From Pedobacter segetis (lineage in GTDB: Bacteria > Bacteroidota > Bacteroidia > Sphingobacteriales > Sphingobacteriaceae), in contig NZ_JAEHFY010000008.1 in assembly GCF_016623585.1 (NCBI RefSeq), positions 62,001-126,000 of the forward strand: a DNA stretch of 64,000 bases, written 5' to 3'. Shown here in pieces: positions 7,511-18,465 of the stretch. A program made the translations under genes and the position numbers. Every line of letters starts with the position of its first letter. Within the stretch, counting starts at the first letter, position 1. Below the pieces are notes generated by a model. It saw only the letters and a list, made by a program, of their open reading frames with translations, did no database searches and had not been told where the DNA came from.

Positions 7511-7587
7511 TCTACTCATATCTATAAAAATCTTAAATGTTACAAATGCTTCCACATTATTAACGTTGAGAAATAAATAAATAAAAA

Positions 7588-8031
7588 ATGGCAAAAGAAG
7601 TCAGTGCGTTAATCAAATTACAAATAAAAGGAGGGGCTGCAAATCCATCTCCACCGGTTGGTCCTGCATTAGGAGCAAAAGGTGTGAACATTATGGAATT
7701 TTGTAAGCAGTTTAACGCTCGTACCCAAGAGAAAGCAGGCAAAGTACTTCCTGTTGTGATTACTGTTTATGCAGACAAGTCTTTCGAATTTATCATTAAA
7801 AATCCACCGGTAGCTATCCAATTATTGGAAACGGCTAATTTAAAAAGTGGATCGGCAGAATCAAACCGTAAAAAAGTTGCCAAGGTTTCTTGGGAACAGG
7901 TAGAAGCGATCGCTAAAGATAAGATGTCTGATTTGAATGCTTTCACAGTAGAATCTGCCATGAAGATGGTTGCTGGTACAGCCCGCAGTATGGGAATAAA
8001 CGTTACAGGTGATGCACCCTGGACAAATTAA
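7588..8031 (+). CDS. rplK: 50S ribosomal protein uL11
   Basis: The 147-residue uL11 has an N-terminal domain with the invariant proline-rich stretch [11 protein letters not shown] (about 20-30) that contacts release and elongation factors, and a C-terminal 23S rRNA-binding domain ending [14 protein letters not shown]. It is the first gene of the rplK-A-J-L block. No clear TAnnTTTG promoter separates it from nusG outside the repeat element, so read-through from secE-nusG is likely. Confidence 0.98.
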   Translation: MAKEVSALIKLQIKGGAANPSPPVGPALGAKGVNIMEFCKQFNARTQEKAGKVLPVVITVYADKSFEFIIKNPPVAIQLLETANLKSGSAESNRKKVAKVSWEQVEAIAKDKMSDLNAFTVESAMKMVAGTARSMGINVTGDAPWTN

Positions 8032-8054
8032 TTAACACATTAAGTAAAAGACAA

Positions 8055-8753
8055 GTGGCAAGATTAACAAAAAATCAAAAGACGGCACTTTCCAAACTTG
8101 AAGACGGTAAAGCTTATTCTTTAAAAGATGCAGCTGCCTTGGTAAAAGAAATAACCACCACAAAATTCGATTCATCAGTAGATATTGATGTTCGTTTAGG
8201 TGTAGATCCCCGTAAGGCCAATCAAATGGTTCGCGGTATCGCAACTTTGCCACATGGTACCGGTAAAACAGTTCGTGTTTTGGCTTTAGTAACTCCTGAT
8301 AAGGAAGAGGAAGCAAAAGCAGCAGGAGCTGATTACGTAGGTTTGGATGAGTATATTGCTAAGATTGAGAGTGGATGGACAGATGTCGATATTATCGTTA
8401 CTACACCTAGCTGTATGGCTAAGGTAGGTAAGTTAGGTCGTATTTTAGGCCCTCGTAATTTGATGCCAAATCCTAAATCAGGTACCGTAACCATGAACGT
8501 GGGACAAGCGGTAACAGATGTTAAGGGTGGTAAAATCGACTTTAAAGTTGATAAAACCGGTATCATACATTGCTCAATAGGTAAAGTATCTTTCCCATCT
8601 GATAAGATTTATGAAAATGCTTTGGAAGTTCTTCAAACCATTTCTAAATTAAAACCATCAGCTGCAAAAGGAACATATTTTAAGAGTATCAACATCTCTT
8701 CTACTATGTCTCCAGGAATAAATATTGAAACTAAATCAGTAGCGGGAATTTAA
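8055..8753 (+). CDS. rplA: 50S ribosomal protein uL1
   Basis: The 232-residue uL1 of the L1 stalk begins at GTG 8055, 23 nt after rplK; no upstream ATG gives the family N-terminus MARLTKNQK. Family signatures include the segment [19 protein letters not shown], which binds 23S rRNA, and DVDIIVTTP. In many bacteria uL1 represses its own mRNA by binding the rplK leader. No leader mimic was identified here. rplJ starts 4 nt after the stop. Confidence 0.97.
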   Translation: MARLTKNQKTALSKLEDGKAYSLKDAAALVKEITTTKFDSSVDIDVRLGVDPRKANQMVRGIATLPHGTGKTVRVLALVTPDKEEEAKAAGADYVGLDEYIAKIESGWTDVDIIVTTPSCMAKVGKLGRILGPRNLMPNPKSGTVTMNVGQAVTDVKGGKIDFKVDKTGIIHCSIGKVSFPSDKIYENALEVLQTISKLKPSAAKGTYFKSINISSTMSPGINIETKSVAGI

Positions 8754-8757
8754 TATT

Positions 8758-9285
8758 ATGAGAAAAGAAGAAAAACACGAAGTTGTTTCTGCTTTAACCG
8801 AGAGAATGAAAGAATCTGGTAATTTTTATATTACCGATACCTCGAGCCTTACGGTTGCAAAAATCAATAATATTCGCCGTAAATGTTTCGAGAACCAAAT
8901 CGGAATACAAGTAGTTAAAAACACCTTAATCAAAAAAGCTCTTGAGCAACTAGAAGGTGGCGATGTAACTCCTTTATTCGATGTTCTTAAAGGTGCCTCC
9001 TCTATCATGTTCTCAACCAATGCTAACGCTCCGGCTAAGCTAATCAAAGAGTTGAGAAAAGGAAAAGAAGAGAAACCAGTTTTAAAAGCAGCGTATGTAG
9101 ATTCGACTGTTTTCATAGGCGATAACCAATTAGAGGCTTTAGTTAACCTTAAATCAAGAGAGGAACTTATTGGCGAAATCATTGGGTTATTACAATCTCC
9201 GGCGAAAAATGTTATTTCAGCATTATCGTCTGGCGGAAACAAATTGGCAGGGATTGTCAAAACTTTACAAGAAAGAGAAGGTTAA
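8758..9285 (+). CDS. rplJ: 50S ribosomal protein uL10
   Basis: The 175-residue uL10 is the base of the flexible stalk that carries the bL12 dimers. It starts MRKEEKHEVVSALTERMK, contains the 23S-binding region FENQIGIQVVKNTLIKKAL, and ends with the helix that binds bL12. It lies 4 nt after rplA and 57 nt before rplL. The uL10-bL12 complex is a known autoregulator in other bacteria; no obvious leader structure is visible here. Confidence 0.97.
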   Translation: MRKEEKHEVVSALTERMKESGNFYITDTSSLTVAKINNIRRKCFENQIGIQVVKNTLIKKALEQLEGGDVTPLFDVLKGASSIMFSTNANAPAKLIKELRKGKEEKPVLKAAYVDSTVFIGDNQLEALVNLKSREELIGEIIGLLQSPAKNVISALSSGGNKLAGIVKTLQEREG

Positions 9286-9342
9286 TTCAAACACCTTAAG
9301 TTTGATAGTAAATTATTAGTAAAAAATTAAAAATTAAATATA

Positions 9343-9720
9343 ATGGCGGATTTAAAATCGTTTGCTGAACAATTAGTAAACTTAACTGTTAAAGAAGTTA
9401 ATGAGTTAGCTCAAATCTTAAAAGATGAGTATGGTATAGAGCCTGCTGCTGCTGCAGTTGCAGTTGCTGGGCCAGCTGCTGCTGGTGGCGAAGCTGCTGC
9501 TGAAGAAAAATCAACTTTTGACGTAATCTTGAAAGAAGCTGGTGGTTCTAAATTAGCGGTAGTTAAATTAGTGAAAGACTTAACCGGTCTTGGACTAAAA
9601 GAAGCTAAAGATTTAGTTGATGGCGCACCAAAAGAATTGAAAGCTGGTGTTGCTAAAGACGAAGCAGAAGCTTTGAAAAAGCAGCTTGAAGAAGCTGGAG
9701 CTGTTGTTGAGATCAAGTAA
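9343..9720 (+). CDS. rplL: 50S ribosomal protein bL12 (L7/L12)
   Basis: The 125-residue bL12 has an N-terminal dimerisation domain (about 1-36), an Ala/Gly-rich hinge (about 37-58) and the C-terminal factor-binding domain with the conserved [18 protein letters not shown]. It recruits translation GTPases. The length is normal. The gene is followed by two hairpins that probably lower transcription into rpoB, in keeping with the much higher demand for bL12. Confidence 0.98.
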   Translation: MADLKSFAEQLVNLTVKEVNELAQILKDEYGIEPAAAAVAVAGPAAAGGEAAAEEKSTFDVILKEAGGSKLAVVKLVKDLTGLGLKEAKDLVDGAPKELKAGVAKDEAEALKKQLEEAGAVVEIK

Positions 9721-9743
9721 TTTATTACCCTCAATAAAAAATA

Positions 9744-9788
9744 GCCATAAACTCCTTCGCCAACCGGCGAAAGGAGTTTACGGCTTTT
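9744..9788 (+). terminator. attenuator-like hairpin between rplL and rpoB
   Basis: GCCATAAACTCCTTCGCC pairs with GGCGAAAGGAGTTTACGGC (one mismatch, one bulge, 4-nt loop AACC), followed by TTTT. The long stem and short T run suit a partial terminator. Confidence 0.7.
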
Positions 9789-9810
9789 GGTGTATATCAC
9801 CAGTACAATG

Positions 9811-9832
9811 CTGAATACAGATTCAGTTTTTT
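9811..9832 (+). terminator. second small hairpin with T6 before rpoB
   Basis: CTGAAT-ACAG-ATTCAG is followed by six T residues. The stem is only 6 bp, so termination is probably weak. It may act with the stronger hairpin 27 nt upstream. Confidence 0.5.
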
Positions 9833-9867
9833 AATCGAATTTTCGGTTTAACTAAAATTTAAGACCC

Positions 9868-12800
9868 TTGGCAAACAAAAACAATCAAAGGATAAACTTT
9901 GCTCAAAGCAAGCATGTGTTAGATTATCCTGATTTTCTGGATGTACAAATCCAATCGTTCAAGGAATTCTTTCAGCTAGAAACAACCTCAGATAACCGTC
10001 ATACAGAAGGTTTATTTCAGGTTTTCGCTGAAAACTTCCCGATTTCTGATTCAAGAAACATTTTTGTTCTCGAATTTCTTGATTACTTTATCGATCCACC
10101 TCGTTATGACATTCAAGAATGTATAGAGCGTGGATTAACTTACAGCGTTCCATTAAAAGCAAAACTTCGCTTATCATGTAATGATGAAGAGCATGAGGAT
10201 TTTGAAACCATCGTACAGGATGTTTATTTGGGAACTATCCCTTACATGACTCCCAAAGGCACTTTTGTGATCAATGGTGCCGAGCGTGTTATCGTTTCTC
10301 AGTTACACAGGTCTCCAGGTGTATTTTTCGGCGTAAGCCGTCATACCAATGGGAGCAAGCTATATTCTGCCCGTGTTATCCCTTTCAAAGGATCATGGAT
10401 AGAATTTGCAACCGATGTGAACAACGTAATGTACGCTTACATCGATCGTAAGAAAAAATTCCCGGTTACTACTTTATTGAGAGCGATCGGTTATGATTCT
10501 GATAAGGATATTCTTGAGTTATTTGACCTAGCTGATGAGGTTAAGGTTAGTAAATCGGGATTAAAAAAATATATCGGTCGTAAATTGGCTGCCAGGGTTT
10601 TAAAAACTTGGGTAGAAGATTTTGTCGATGAGGATACAGGAGAAGTAGTTTCTATCCCTCGTAATGAAATTATACTAGAGCGTGAAACTATTTTAGAAGA
10701 TGATCATATTGATATGATTGTTGATGCGGGCGTTAAAACCTTGATCCTTTCTAAAGAAGATAGCAACTCTGGAGACTATACGATTATTTACAATACGTTA
10801 CAAAAAGATACTTCCAATTCTGCAAAAGAAGCGGTAGAACATATATATAGGCAATTGCGTAACGCCGAACCACCTGATGAGGAAACCGCTCGTGGTATCA
10901 TCGATCGTTTGTTCTTCTCGGATAAGCGTTATGATTTGGGCGATGTAGGTCGTTACAGGATCAATCGTAAATTAAAGATGGATACCCCAGTTGAAACCAA
11001 GGTTTTAACCAAGCTAGACATTATTGCGATTGTGAAATATTTGATCAAATTAATCAACTCTAAAGAAGATGTGGATGATATTGATCACTTATCAAACAGA
11101 AGGGTAAGAACCGTTGGTGAGCAGTTATATGCGCAATTTGGTGTTGGTTTAGCCCGTATGGCCAGAACAATCCGTGAGCGTATGAACATCCGCGACAACG
11201 AGGTGTTTACACCAACCGATTTAATCAATGCTCGTACCTTATCATCTGTTATCAACTCTTTCTTCGGAACTAATCAGTTATCTCAATTCATGGATCAAAC
11301 CAATCCATTGGCAGAGATTACTCACAAACGTCGTTTGTCTGCATTAGGTCCAGGTGGTTTATCACGTGAGAGAGCAGGTTTTGAGGTTCGAGACGTTCAC
11401 TACACCCACTATGGTAGGCTGTGTACTATTGAAACTCCGGAAGGGCCAAACATTGGATTGATTTCATCACTTTGTGTCCACGCAAAAATCAATAACCTAG
11501 GTTTTATCGAAACTCCTTACCGTAAAGTTAATGATGGTAAAGTTGTTGTAGATCAGCCGGTTACTTATTTAAGTGCGGAAGATGAAGACGGTATGACTAT
11601 TGCGCAAGCAAATGCACAATATAACGATAAGGGTGTTTTTGAAGAAGATAAGGTAAAAGCAAGATATGAAGGCGACTTTCCTGTAATCGATCCTGAAAAA
11701 TTGGATTACATTGATATTGCCCCAAACCAAATTACTTCAATTGCAGCTTCATTAATTCCTTTCCTAGAACATGATGATGCGAATAGAGCATTGATGGGTT
11801 CTAACATGCAGCGGCAAGCCGTTCCTTTATTGCGTCCTCAGGCTCCTATTGTTGGTACAGGTTTAGAAGGTAGGGTTGCTCGCGATTCTAGAACATTGAT
11901 CAATGCAGAGGGTAACGGAGTTGTTGAATATGTAGATGCCAACAAAATTACCATCAAATACGAAAGAAATGACGACGATAGATTGGTTTCATTTGAAGGC
12001 GAATCTAAAAGTTACGATTTAATCAAATTCAAAAAAACCAACCAAAGTACTTGTATCAACTTAAAGCCTATCGTTAAAAAAGGCCAAAAGGTAGAAAAAG
12101 GACAAGTATTATGCGAAGGTTATGCAACACAAGACGGGGAATTAGCATTGGGTATCAATTTAAAAGTTGCATTCATGCCTTGGCAAGGATACAACTTTGA
12201 GGATGCGATCGTAATCTCTGAAAGAGTTGTTTCACAGGATATATTCACTTCACTTCACATTGAAGAGTTCGAACTAGAAGTTCGCGATACCAAACGTGGA
12301 GAAGAAGAATTGACACCAGATATTCCTAACGTTTCTGAGGAAGCTACCAAAGATTTGGATGAGCATGGAATCATCAGGGTAGGTGCCGATGTACAAGAAG
12401 GTGATATCTTAATTGGTAAGATTACTCCAAAAGGAGAATCAGACCCATCTCCAGAAGAAAAATTATTAAGGGCAATCTTTGGTGATAAAGCTGGTGATGT
12501 TAAGGACGCATCTTTAAAAACTCCTCCATCTATTAAAGGTGTTGTTATCGATACAAAATTATTCTCTAGGGCAAAGAAAACCTCTAAAGCCGAAGAGAAG
12601 GCAATGATTGAAAAATTAGACGCTAAACATGAGAAAGCCGTAAGAGAGCTTAGAGAAAGTTTGGTTGATAAATTATTCACTATCGTAAACGGTAAAACTT
12701 CTCAAGGAGTTTATAATGTGTACAAAGAGCTATTAATAGCTAAAGGTGTAAAATTTACCCAAAAGATATTAATGGAATTAGATTATAACCACATCAACCC

Positions 12801-13668
12801 TACAAAGTGGACTACTGATGATGATAAAAATGATCTGATAAAAATCTTGTTGCACAACTTTGGTATCAAAACCAATGAAGAATTGGGAGCATACAGAAGA
12901 GATAAATTTGCGATCAGCGTAGGAGATGAACTGCCATCAGGTATTGTACAAATGGCTAAAGTTTACGTTGCTAAGAAACGTAAGCTTAAGGTTGGAGATA
13001 AGATGGCAGGTCGCCATGGAAATAAAGGTATAGTTGCTCGTATCGTAAGAGATGAAGATATGCCTTTCTTGGCAGATGGAACGCCAGTTGATATCGTTCT
13101 AAATCCATTGGGTGTACCTTCTCGTATGAACTTAGGGCAAATTTACGAAACTGTTTTGGGTTGGGCAGGTAAAGAATTGGGAATGAAATTCGCAACGCCA
13201 ATTTTTGATGGTGCTTCTCATGACGAGGTAGAGAATTACGTTAAGCAAGCAGGTGTACCAGAATCTGGAAGAACTTATTTGTACAACGGACTTACCGGAG
13301 ATCGCTTTGATCAACCAACAACCGTAGGTATTATCTACATGCTGAAATTAGGTCACATGGTTGATGATAAGATGCATGCTCGTTCAATAGGGCCTTACTC
13401 ATTAATTACACAACAACCATTAGGTGGTAAAGCACAATTTGGTGGTCAGCGTTTTGGTGAGATGGAAGTTTGGGCTTTAGAGGCATTTGGTGCGTCAAAC
13501 ATCTTGCAAGAAATCTTAACCGTAAAATCTGATGATGTTGTAGGAAGAGCTAAAACTTACGAAGCAATCGTAAAAGGCGAAAACTTACCAACTCCAGGAG
13601 TTCCAGAATCCTTCAATGTATTGGTTCACGAACTAAGAGGATTAGGATTAGATATTACATTAGACTAA
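9868..13668 (+). CDS. rpoB: DNA-directed RNA polymerase subunit beta
   Basis: The full-length 1266-residue beta subunit starts at TTG 9868; the family N-terminus [20 protein letters not shown] follows at once and no ATG fits. The rifampicin region reads [37 protein letters not shown], the usual sensitive-type sequence. The later [12 protein letters not shown] and the C-terminal clamp segment [18 protein letters not shown] are intact. It carries the Bacteroidota-type insertion pattern with long acidic linkers. rpoC follows after a self-complementary 76-nt spacer. Confidence 0.98.
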   Translation: MANKNNQRINFAQSKHVLDYPDFLDVQIQSFKEFFQLETTSDNRHTEGLFQVFAENFPISDSRNIFVLEFLDYFIDPPRYDIQECIERGLTYSVPLKAKLRLSCNDEEHEDFETIVQDVYLGTIPYMTPKGTFVINGAERVIVSQLHRSPGVFFGVSRHTNGSKLYSARVIPFKGSWIEFATDVNNVMYAYIDRKKKFPVTTLLRAIGYDSDKDILELFDLADEVKVSKSGLKKYIGRKLAARVLKTWVEDFVDEDTGEVVSIPRNEIILERETILEDDHIDMIVDAGVKTLILSKEDSNSGDYTIIYNTLQKDTSNSAKEAVEHIYRQLRNAEPPDEETARGIIDRLFFSDKRYDLGDVGRYRINRKLKMDTPVETKVLTKLDIIAIVKYLIKLINSKEDVDDIDHLSNRRVRTVGEQLYAQFGVGLARMARTIRERMNIRDNEVFTPTDLINARTLSSVINSFFGTNQLSQFMDQTNPLAEITHKRRLSALGPGGLSRERAGFEVRDVHYTHYGRLCTIETPEGPNIGLISSLCVHAKINNLGFIETPYRKVNDGKVVVDQPVTYLSAEDEDGMTIAQANAQYNDKGVFEEDKVKARYEGDFPVIDPEKLDYIDIAPNQITSIAASLIPFLEHDDANRALMGSNMQRQAVPLLRPQAPIVGTGLEGRVARDSRTLINAEGNGVVEYVDANKITIKYERNDDDRLVSFEGESKSYDLIKFKKTNQSTCINLKPIVKKGQKVEKGQVLCEGYATQDGELALGINLKVAFMPWQGYNFEDAIVISERVVSQDIFTSLHIEEFELEVRDTKRGEEELTPDIPNVSEEATKDLDEHGIIRVGADVQEGDILIGKITPKGESDPSPEEKLLRAIFGDKAGDVKDASLKTPPSIKGVVIDTKLFSRAKKTSKAEEKAMIEKLDAKHEKAVRELRESLVDKLFTIVNGKTSQGVYNVYKELLIAKGVKFTQKILMELDYNHINPTKWTTDDDKNDLIKILLHNFGIKTNEELGAYRRDKFAISVGDELPSGIVQMAKVYVAKKRKLKVGDKMAGRHGNKGIVARIVRDEDMPFLADGTPVDIVLNPLGVPSRMNLGQIYETVLGWAGKELGMKFATPIFDGASHDEVENYVKQAGVPESGRTYLYNGLTGDRFDQPTTVGIIYMLKLGHMVDDKMHARSIGPYSLITQQPLGGKAQFGGQRFGEMEVWALEAFGASNILQEILTVKSDDVVGRAKTYEAIVKGENLPTPGVPESFNVLVHELRGLGLDITLD

Positions 13669-13672
13669 AATG

Positions 13673-13733
13673 GGTTAAAGGTATAAGGTATAGGGTTTAA
13701 ACCTTATGCCTTAAGCCTTAAGCCTTTTAACCT
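13673..13733. repeat. self-complementary low-complexity spacer between rpoB and rpoC
   Basis: GGTTAAAGGTATAAGG and related words on the left are mirrored by GCCTTAAGCCTTTTAACC on the right, so the whole spacer can fold into one imperfect stem. It ends 11 nt before rpoC. Words are tandemly repeated (TATAAGG, CCTTAAG), unlike a standard terminator. Confidence 0.55.
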
Positions 13734-13744
13734 TAAAAAAGAAT

Positions 13745-16700
13745 ATGTCTTACAAAAAGGATAGTAAAATAAAAAGTAATTTCACTTCAATTACCATCAG
13801 TTTATCTTCTCCAGAAGCAATTTTAGAAAGATCAAGTGGCGAAGTGTTAAAACCAGAAACCATCAATTACAGAACTTATAAGCCAGAACGTGATGGTTTA
13901 TTCTGTGAAAGAATTTTTGGCCCGGTTAAAGATTATGAATGCCATTGCGGCAAATACAAAAGAATCCGTTACAAAGGGATTGTTTGTGACCGTTGCGGGG
14001 TTGAGGTAACTGAGAAAAAAGTACGTCGTGAGCGTATGGGACACATTAACTTGGTAGTTCCTGTTGCACATATTTGGTATTTTAGATCTTTGCCCAACAA
14101 AATTGGTTACCTTTTAGGTTTACCAACAAAAAGATTAGACCTTATCATATACTACGAAAGATATGTAGTAATCCAGTCTGGTATGATGACAGATGAAGGA
14201 ATCAATTATATGGATTTCTTAACAGAGGAAGAATACCTTGATATTTTAGATAAGTTGCCTAAAGACAATCAATATCTTGATGATAAAGACCCTAATAAAT
14301 TCATCGCCAAAATGGGTGCAGAAGCATTAGAAGACTTATTGAAGAGATTAGACTTGGATCAACAATCTTATGATTTGCGTCACCAAGCAGCAAATGAAAC
14401 TTCTCAACAACGTAAAAATGAGGCTTTAAAGCGTCTTCAAGTTGTAGAGGCTTTCCGTGGTGCTAAAACACGCATAGAGAACAACCCAGAGTGGATGATT
14501 GTTAAAATCGTTCCTGTTATACCTCCAGAATTACGTCCATTGGTACCTCTAGAAGGTGGTCGTTTTGCTACATCGGATCTAAATGATTTATACAGAAGAG
14601 TGATCATCCGTAACAATCGTTTAAAAAGGTTGATGGAAATTAAAGCCCCAGAGGTAATCTTGCGTAATGAAAAGCGTATGTTGCAAGAAGCTGTGGATTC
14701 ATTATTCGACAATTCACGTAAAGTGAATGCTGTTAAAACTGAAGGTAACAGGGCCTTAAAATCTTTGTCAGATATCTTAAAAGGTAAACAAGGTCGTTTC
14801 CGCCAAAACTTACTAGGTAAACGTGTGGATTATTCTGGACGTTCTGTAATTGTGGTAGGGCCAACCTTGAAACTACACGAATGTGGCTTGCCTAAAGATA
14901 TGGCCGCTGAGCTTTTCAAACCGTTCATTATTCGTAAGATGATTGAACGTGGGGTAGTTAAAACAGTAAAATCTGCGAAGAAAATTGTTGATAGAAAAGA
15001 CCCTTTGGTTTGGGATATTTTGGAGAATGTTTTGAAAGGACACCCAGTTCTTTTAAACAGGGCACCAACATTACACCGTTTAGGTATCCAATCTTTCCAA
15101 CCAAAATTAGTAGAAGGTAAAGCTATACAATTACACCCATTAGTTTGTACTGCGTTTAACGCGGATTTTGACGGTGACCAGATGGCAGTTCACGTACCAC
15201 TAGGTAACGCTGCAATTTTGGAAGCCCAAATTTTGATGTTAGCTTCCCACAATATTTTAAATCCGGCTAACGGAACTCCAGTAACAGTACCATCTCAAGA
15301 TATGGTTTTAGGTCTATACTATATGACCAAGGGCCGCAAAAGTGAAGAAGGGAACGTTGTAAAAGGAGAGGGACAAACTTTTTACTCTTCTGAAGAAGTA
15401 AATATCGCTTACAACGAAAAAAGAATTGATCTACATGCTTTCATTAAAGTTAAAGCACATATTAAAGAAAATGGTGCCTTAGTAGAGAAAATTATCGATA
15501 CAACTGTTGGAAGAGTGTTGTTTAATGAGGTGGTGCCTAAAGAAGTTGGTTACATTAACGAATTATTAACCAAAAAATCACTACGTGATATCATTGGTGA
15601 GGTGGTGAAAGTTACAGGTATGGCGGGTGCGGCTAATTTCTTAGACGAAATTAAAACTTTAGGGTTCCAATCTGCATTTAGGGGTGGTTTATCTTTCAAT
15701 TTGAAAGATTTGAATATTCCGGATGAAAAACATACCCTATTGGAGCAAGCTCGTAATGAAGTTGCCGATGTAATGAACAATTACAACATGGGTTTCATCA
15801 CTAATAATGAGCGTTATAATCAGATCATAGATATTTGGACACGTATCAACAATAGATTAACCTCTCACGTGATGACGCAGTTAACCAATGATAACCAAGG
15901 ATTTAACTCTGTTTACATGATGTTGGATTCTGGGGCCCGTGGTTCTAAAGAGCAAATCCGCCAGTTATGTGGAATGAGGGGATTGATGGCAAAACCGCAG
16001 AAATCTGGCTCGGGTGGTGAGATTATCGAAAACCCGATCCTTTCTAACTTTAAAGAGGGCTTATCGGTATTAGAATATTTTATTTCTACCCATGGTGCCC
16101 GTAAAGGTTTAGCGGATACGGCTTTAAAAACCGCCGATGCGGGTTACCTAACCCGTCGTTTGCATGATGTAGCACAAGATATGGTAATTAAACACCATGA
16201 TTGCGGTACATTAAGAGGCATGTTTACCACTGCATTAAAAGATCAAGAGGATATAGTTGAGCCATTATATGATAGAATTTTGGGTCGTACTTCTTTGCAT
16301 GATGTTTATGATCCAGTTACGAACGAATTATATGTTAAAGCAGATCATGATATTACAGAAGAAATCGCAAGAAAAATCGAAGACTCTGCTTTAGAAGGGA
16401 TCGAAATACGTTCTGTATTAACTTGTGAGGCTCCAAGAGGGGTTTGTGCTTTATGCTATGGGCGTAACCTTGCCTCTGGTAAGCCAGTTCAAATGGGAGA
16501 AGCTGTTGGTGTAATCGCTGCCCAATCAATCGGAGAGCCTGGTACGCAATTAACATTACGTACTTTCCACGTTGGTGGTACTGCATCTAACATTGCTGCT
16601 GAATCTCAAATAAATGCAAAATTTGATGGCGTCATAGAATTTGAAAACTTAAGAACAGTTACTAAACAAACAGATGAAGGTTCTATCGAAGTTGTGTTGG

Positions 16701-18034
16701 GGCGTTCTGGTGAGTTTAAAATTACCGATGCTGCATCTGGAAGAGTCATCATGACAAACAATATCCCTTACGGGGCATTCCTCTTCGTTAAAGAAGGCGA
16801 TAAGGTTACCAGAGGCGATAAGATTTGTTCTTGGGATCCATACAATGCGGTTATCATTTCAGAATTTACTGGCAAGGTAGAATTTGAGGCCGTAATTGAA
16901 GGTGTAACTTTCCGTGAAGAATCTGATGAGCAAACCGGCCACAGAGAAAAAGTAATTATAGATACAAGAGATAAAACTAAAAACCCTGTTGTCAAAATCG
17001 TTGATAAAAAAGGTGGTTCTATAAGGGAATATAACGTTCCGGTAGGTGCCCACGTTGCTGTTGATGAAGGTGATGAAGTTAAAATGGGAGAAATATTAGT
17101 TAAAATCCCTCGTACAACCGGAAAAACTAGGGATATTACGGGTGGTTTGCCTCGTGTAACTGAATTATTTGAAGCTAGAAACCCTTCTAACCCTGCCGTT
17201 GTTACCGAGATTGATGGAGTTGTAACTTTAGGTGGTATCAAACGTGGTAACCGTGAGGTAACTATAGAATCTAGAGATGGGCAGGTTAAGAAATACTTAG
17301 TGCCTCTTTCTAAACATATCTTGGTACAAGATAATGACTTTGTGAAAGCGGGTATGCCGTTATCTGATGGTGCTATTTCTCCTGGAGATATTTTATCAAT
17401 CAAAGGCCCAGCGGCGGTTCAAGAATACTTAGTGAATGGTATCCAAGAGGTTTACCGTTTACAAGGTGTGAAAATTAACGATAAGCATTTTGAAACCATC
17501 GTTCATCAAATGATGCAGAAAGTGCTGATTGAAGATGCGGGAGATACTATTTTCTTAGAAAAACAAGCTGTTGATAGATTTGATTTCTCTATTGAGAACG
17601 ACGAAATCTACGATAAGATGGTAGTGGAAGATGCGGGAGATTCTAACCTTTTAAAAGAAGGCCAAATAGTTTCTGTACGTAAATTACGTGATGAAAACTC
17701 GCAATTAAAACGTAAAGATTTGAAATTGGTTACGGCAAGAGAGGCAAGAGCAGCTACTGCAAGCCCAATGTTGCAAGGTATCACCAGGGCTTCTTTAGGA
17801 ACTAAATCTTTCATTTCTGCGGCATCTTTCCAAGAGACAACCAAAGTGTTGAACGAAGCTGCAATTGCTGGTAAACGTGATCATTTATTAGGCTTGAAAG
17901 AGAACGTAATTGTTGGGCACTTGATCCCTTCTGGTACAGGTTTACGTGATTACGAAAGAATCATTGTTGGTTCTCAAGAAGAATATGATAAATTAATGGC
18001 TTCTAAAGAAGAAGAGGAAGAAGTTGAAGCTTAG
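13745..18034 (+). CDS. rpoC: DNA-directed RNA polymerase subunit beta'
   Basis: The 1429-residue beta' subunit is complete. The N-terminal zinc ribbon is [20 protein letters not shown] (about 70-89), and the catalytic Mg motif [15 protein letters not shown] holds the three Asp residues. The trigger-loop/bridge region [19 protein letters not shown] and the second zinc site ([14 protein letters not shown]) are present. The C-terminus ends in an acidic KEEEEEVEA tail. A strong terminator 57 nt downstream closes the ribosomal/RNA polymerase block. Confidence 0.98.
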   Translation: MSYKKDSKIKSNFTSITISLSSPEAILERSSGEVLKPETINYRTYKPERDGLFCERIFGPVKDYECHCGKYKRIRYKGIVCDRCGVEVTEKKVRRERMGHINLVVPVAHIWYFRSLPNKIGYLLGLPTKRLDLIIYYERYVVIQSGMMTDEGINYMDFLTEEEYLDILDKLPKDNQYLDDKDPNKFIAKMGAEALEDLLKRLDLDQQSYDLRHQAANETSQQRKNEALKRLQVVEAFRGAKTRIENNPEWMIVKIVPVIPPELRPLVPLEGGRFATSDLNDLYRRVIIRNNRLKRLMEIKAPEVILRNEKRMLQEAVDSLFDNSRKVNAVKTEGNRALKSLSDILKGKQGRFRQNLLGKRVDYSGRSVIVVGPTLKLHECGLPKDMAAELFKPFIIRKMIERGVVKTVKSAKKIVDRKDPLVWDILENVLKGHPVLLNRAPTLHRLGIQSFQPKLVEGKAIQLHPLVCTAFNADFDGDQMAVHVPLGNAAILEAQILMLASHNILNPANGTPVTVPSQDMVLGLYYMTKGRKSEEGNVVKGEGQTFYSSEEVNIAYNEKRIDLHAFIKVKAHIKENGALVEKIIDTTVGRVLFNEVVPKEVGYINELLTKKSLRDIIGEVVKVTGMAGAANFLDEIKTLGFQSAFRGGLSFNLKDLNIPDEKHTLLEQARNEVADVMNNYNMGFITNNERYNQIIDIWTRINNRLTSHVMTQLTNDNQGFNSVYMMLDSGARGSKEQIRQLCGMRGLMAKPQKSGSGGEIIENPILSNFKEGLSVLEYFISTHGARKGLADTALKTADAGYLTRRLHDVAQDMVIKHHDCGTLRGMFTTALKDQEDIVEPLYDRILGRTSLHDVYDPVTNELYVKADHDITEEIARKIEDSALEGIEIRSVLTCEAPRGVCALCYGRNLASGKPVQMGEAVGVIAAQSIGEPGTQLTLRTFHVGGTASNIAAESQINAKFDGVIEFENLRTVTKQTDEGSIEVVLGRSGEFKITDAASGRVIMTNNIPYGAFLFVKEGDKVTRGDKICSWDPYNAVIISEFTGKVEFEAVIEGVTFREESDEQTGHREKVIIDTRDKTKNPVVKIVDKKGGSIREYNVPVGAHVAVDEGDEVKMGEILVKIPRTTGKTRDITGGLPRVTELFEARNPSNPAVVTEIDGVVTLGGIKRGNREVTIESRDGQVKKYLVPLSKHILVQDNDFVKAGMPLSDGAISPGDILSIKGPAAVQEYLVNGIQEVYRLQGVKINDKHFETIVHQMMQKVLIEDAGDTIFLEKQAVDRFDFSIENDEIYDKMVVEDAGDSNLLKEGQIVSVRKLRDENSQLKRKDLKLVTAREARAATASPMLQGITRASLGTKSFISAASFQETTKVLNEAAIAGKRDHLLGLKENVIVGHLIPSGTGLRDYERIIVGSQEEYDKLMASKEEEEEVEA

Positions 18035-18090
18035 TTTTTGATGTAAGAAATTAGAGACAAGACTAATTTCCATACTTAAATTCAAAATAT

Positions 18091-18120
18091 AAGGTCTGCA
18101 AGAAATTGTAGACCTTTTTT
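18091..18120 (+). terminator. intrinsic terminator after rpoC
   Basis: AAGGTCTGCAA pairs with TTGTAGACCTT (one G-U pair) around a 4-nt loop, followed by TTTTTT. It ends the long secE-to-rpoC region. Confidence 0.85.
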
Positions 18121-18158
18121 ATTTCTTTTTTTGGTATTTTTACATTAAAGTTTTAAAA

Positions 18159-18404
18159 ATGACTTTTACAGAAATACAATTATTTCAGATACTAAAAACT
18201 AAGCTTGGAGAAAAAGAAGCTGAGCAGTTGGTGTCATTTATCGAAACTAAAGTCAAAGACGAGTTTGATGCCAAAAGAGATTCGTTAGCAACCAAAGAGG
18301 ATTTAGTGAATACAAAAGCAGAAATCATCAAATGGATGTTTCTATTTTGGATTGGTCAGATAGGAGTAACATTGGGGATAATTTATGCTTACATCAAAAA
18401 TTGA
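18159..18404 (+). CDS. small coiled-coil protein with a C-terminal membrane anchor (DUF1640-like)
   Basis: An 81-residue protein. Residues 1-40 look helical and charged, 41-58 form a short coiled coil (DSLATKEDLVNTKAEIIKW), and 59-78 form one transmembrane helix. The layout of charged helix, TKEDL motif and terminal membrane helix resembles DUF1640/CCDC90-like proteins often found beside addiction or mobile genes, but the family call is tentative. No function is known. It stands alone after the rpoC terminator and converges with the serine hydrolase gene; the stops are 61 nt apart. Confidence 0.6.
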   Translation: MTFTEIQLFQILKTKLGEKEAEQLVSFIETKVKDEFDAKRDSLATKEDLVNTKAEIIKWMFLFWIGQIGVTLGIIYAYIKN

Positions 18405-18465
18405 TATTCTAATCCACAGGCAGTTTATCGATCAGAATACCCATGATCAAATTGTTTATCCTATC

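Noticed and set aside
9411-9800. Long open frame on the minus strand over rplL (129 codons)
   Set aside because: It is antisense to the Ala-rich rplL coding region, whose codon pattern creates an open antisense frame; no protein family features were seen.
12255-12680. 141-codon minus-strand open frame inside rpoB
   Set aside because: Antisense shadow rich in Ser and Leu with no recognisable domain; rpoB itself is intact here.
16768-17403. 211-codon minus-strand open frame inside rpoC
   Set aside because: Antisense shadow of a highly biased gene; Ser/Thr/Pro-rich composition typical of such shadows and no start context.
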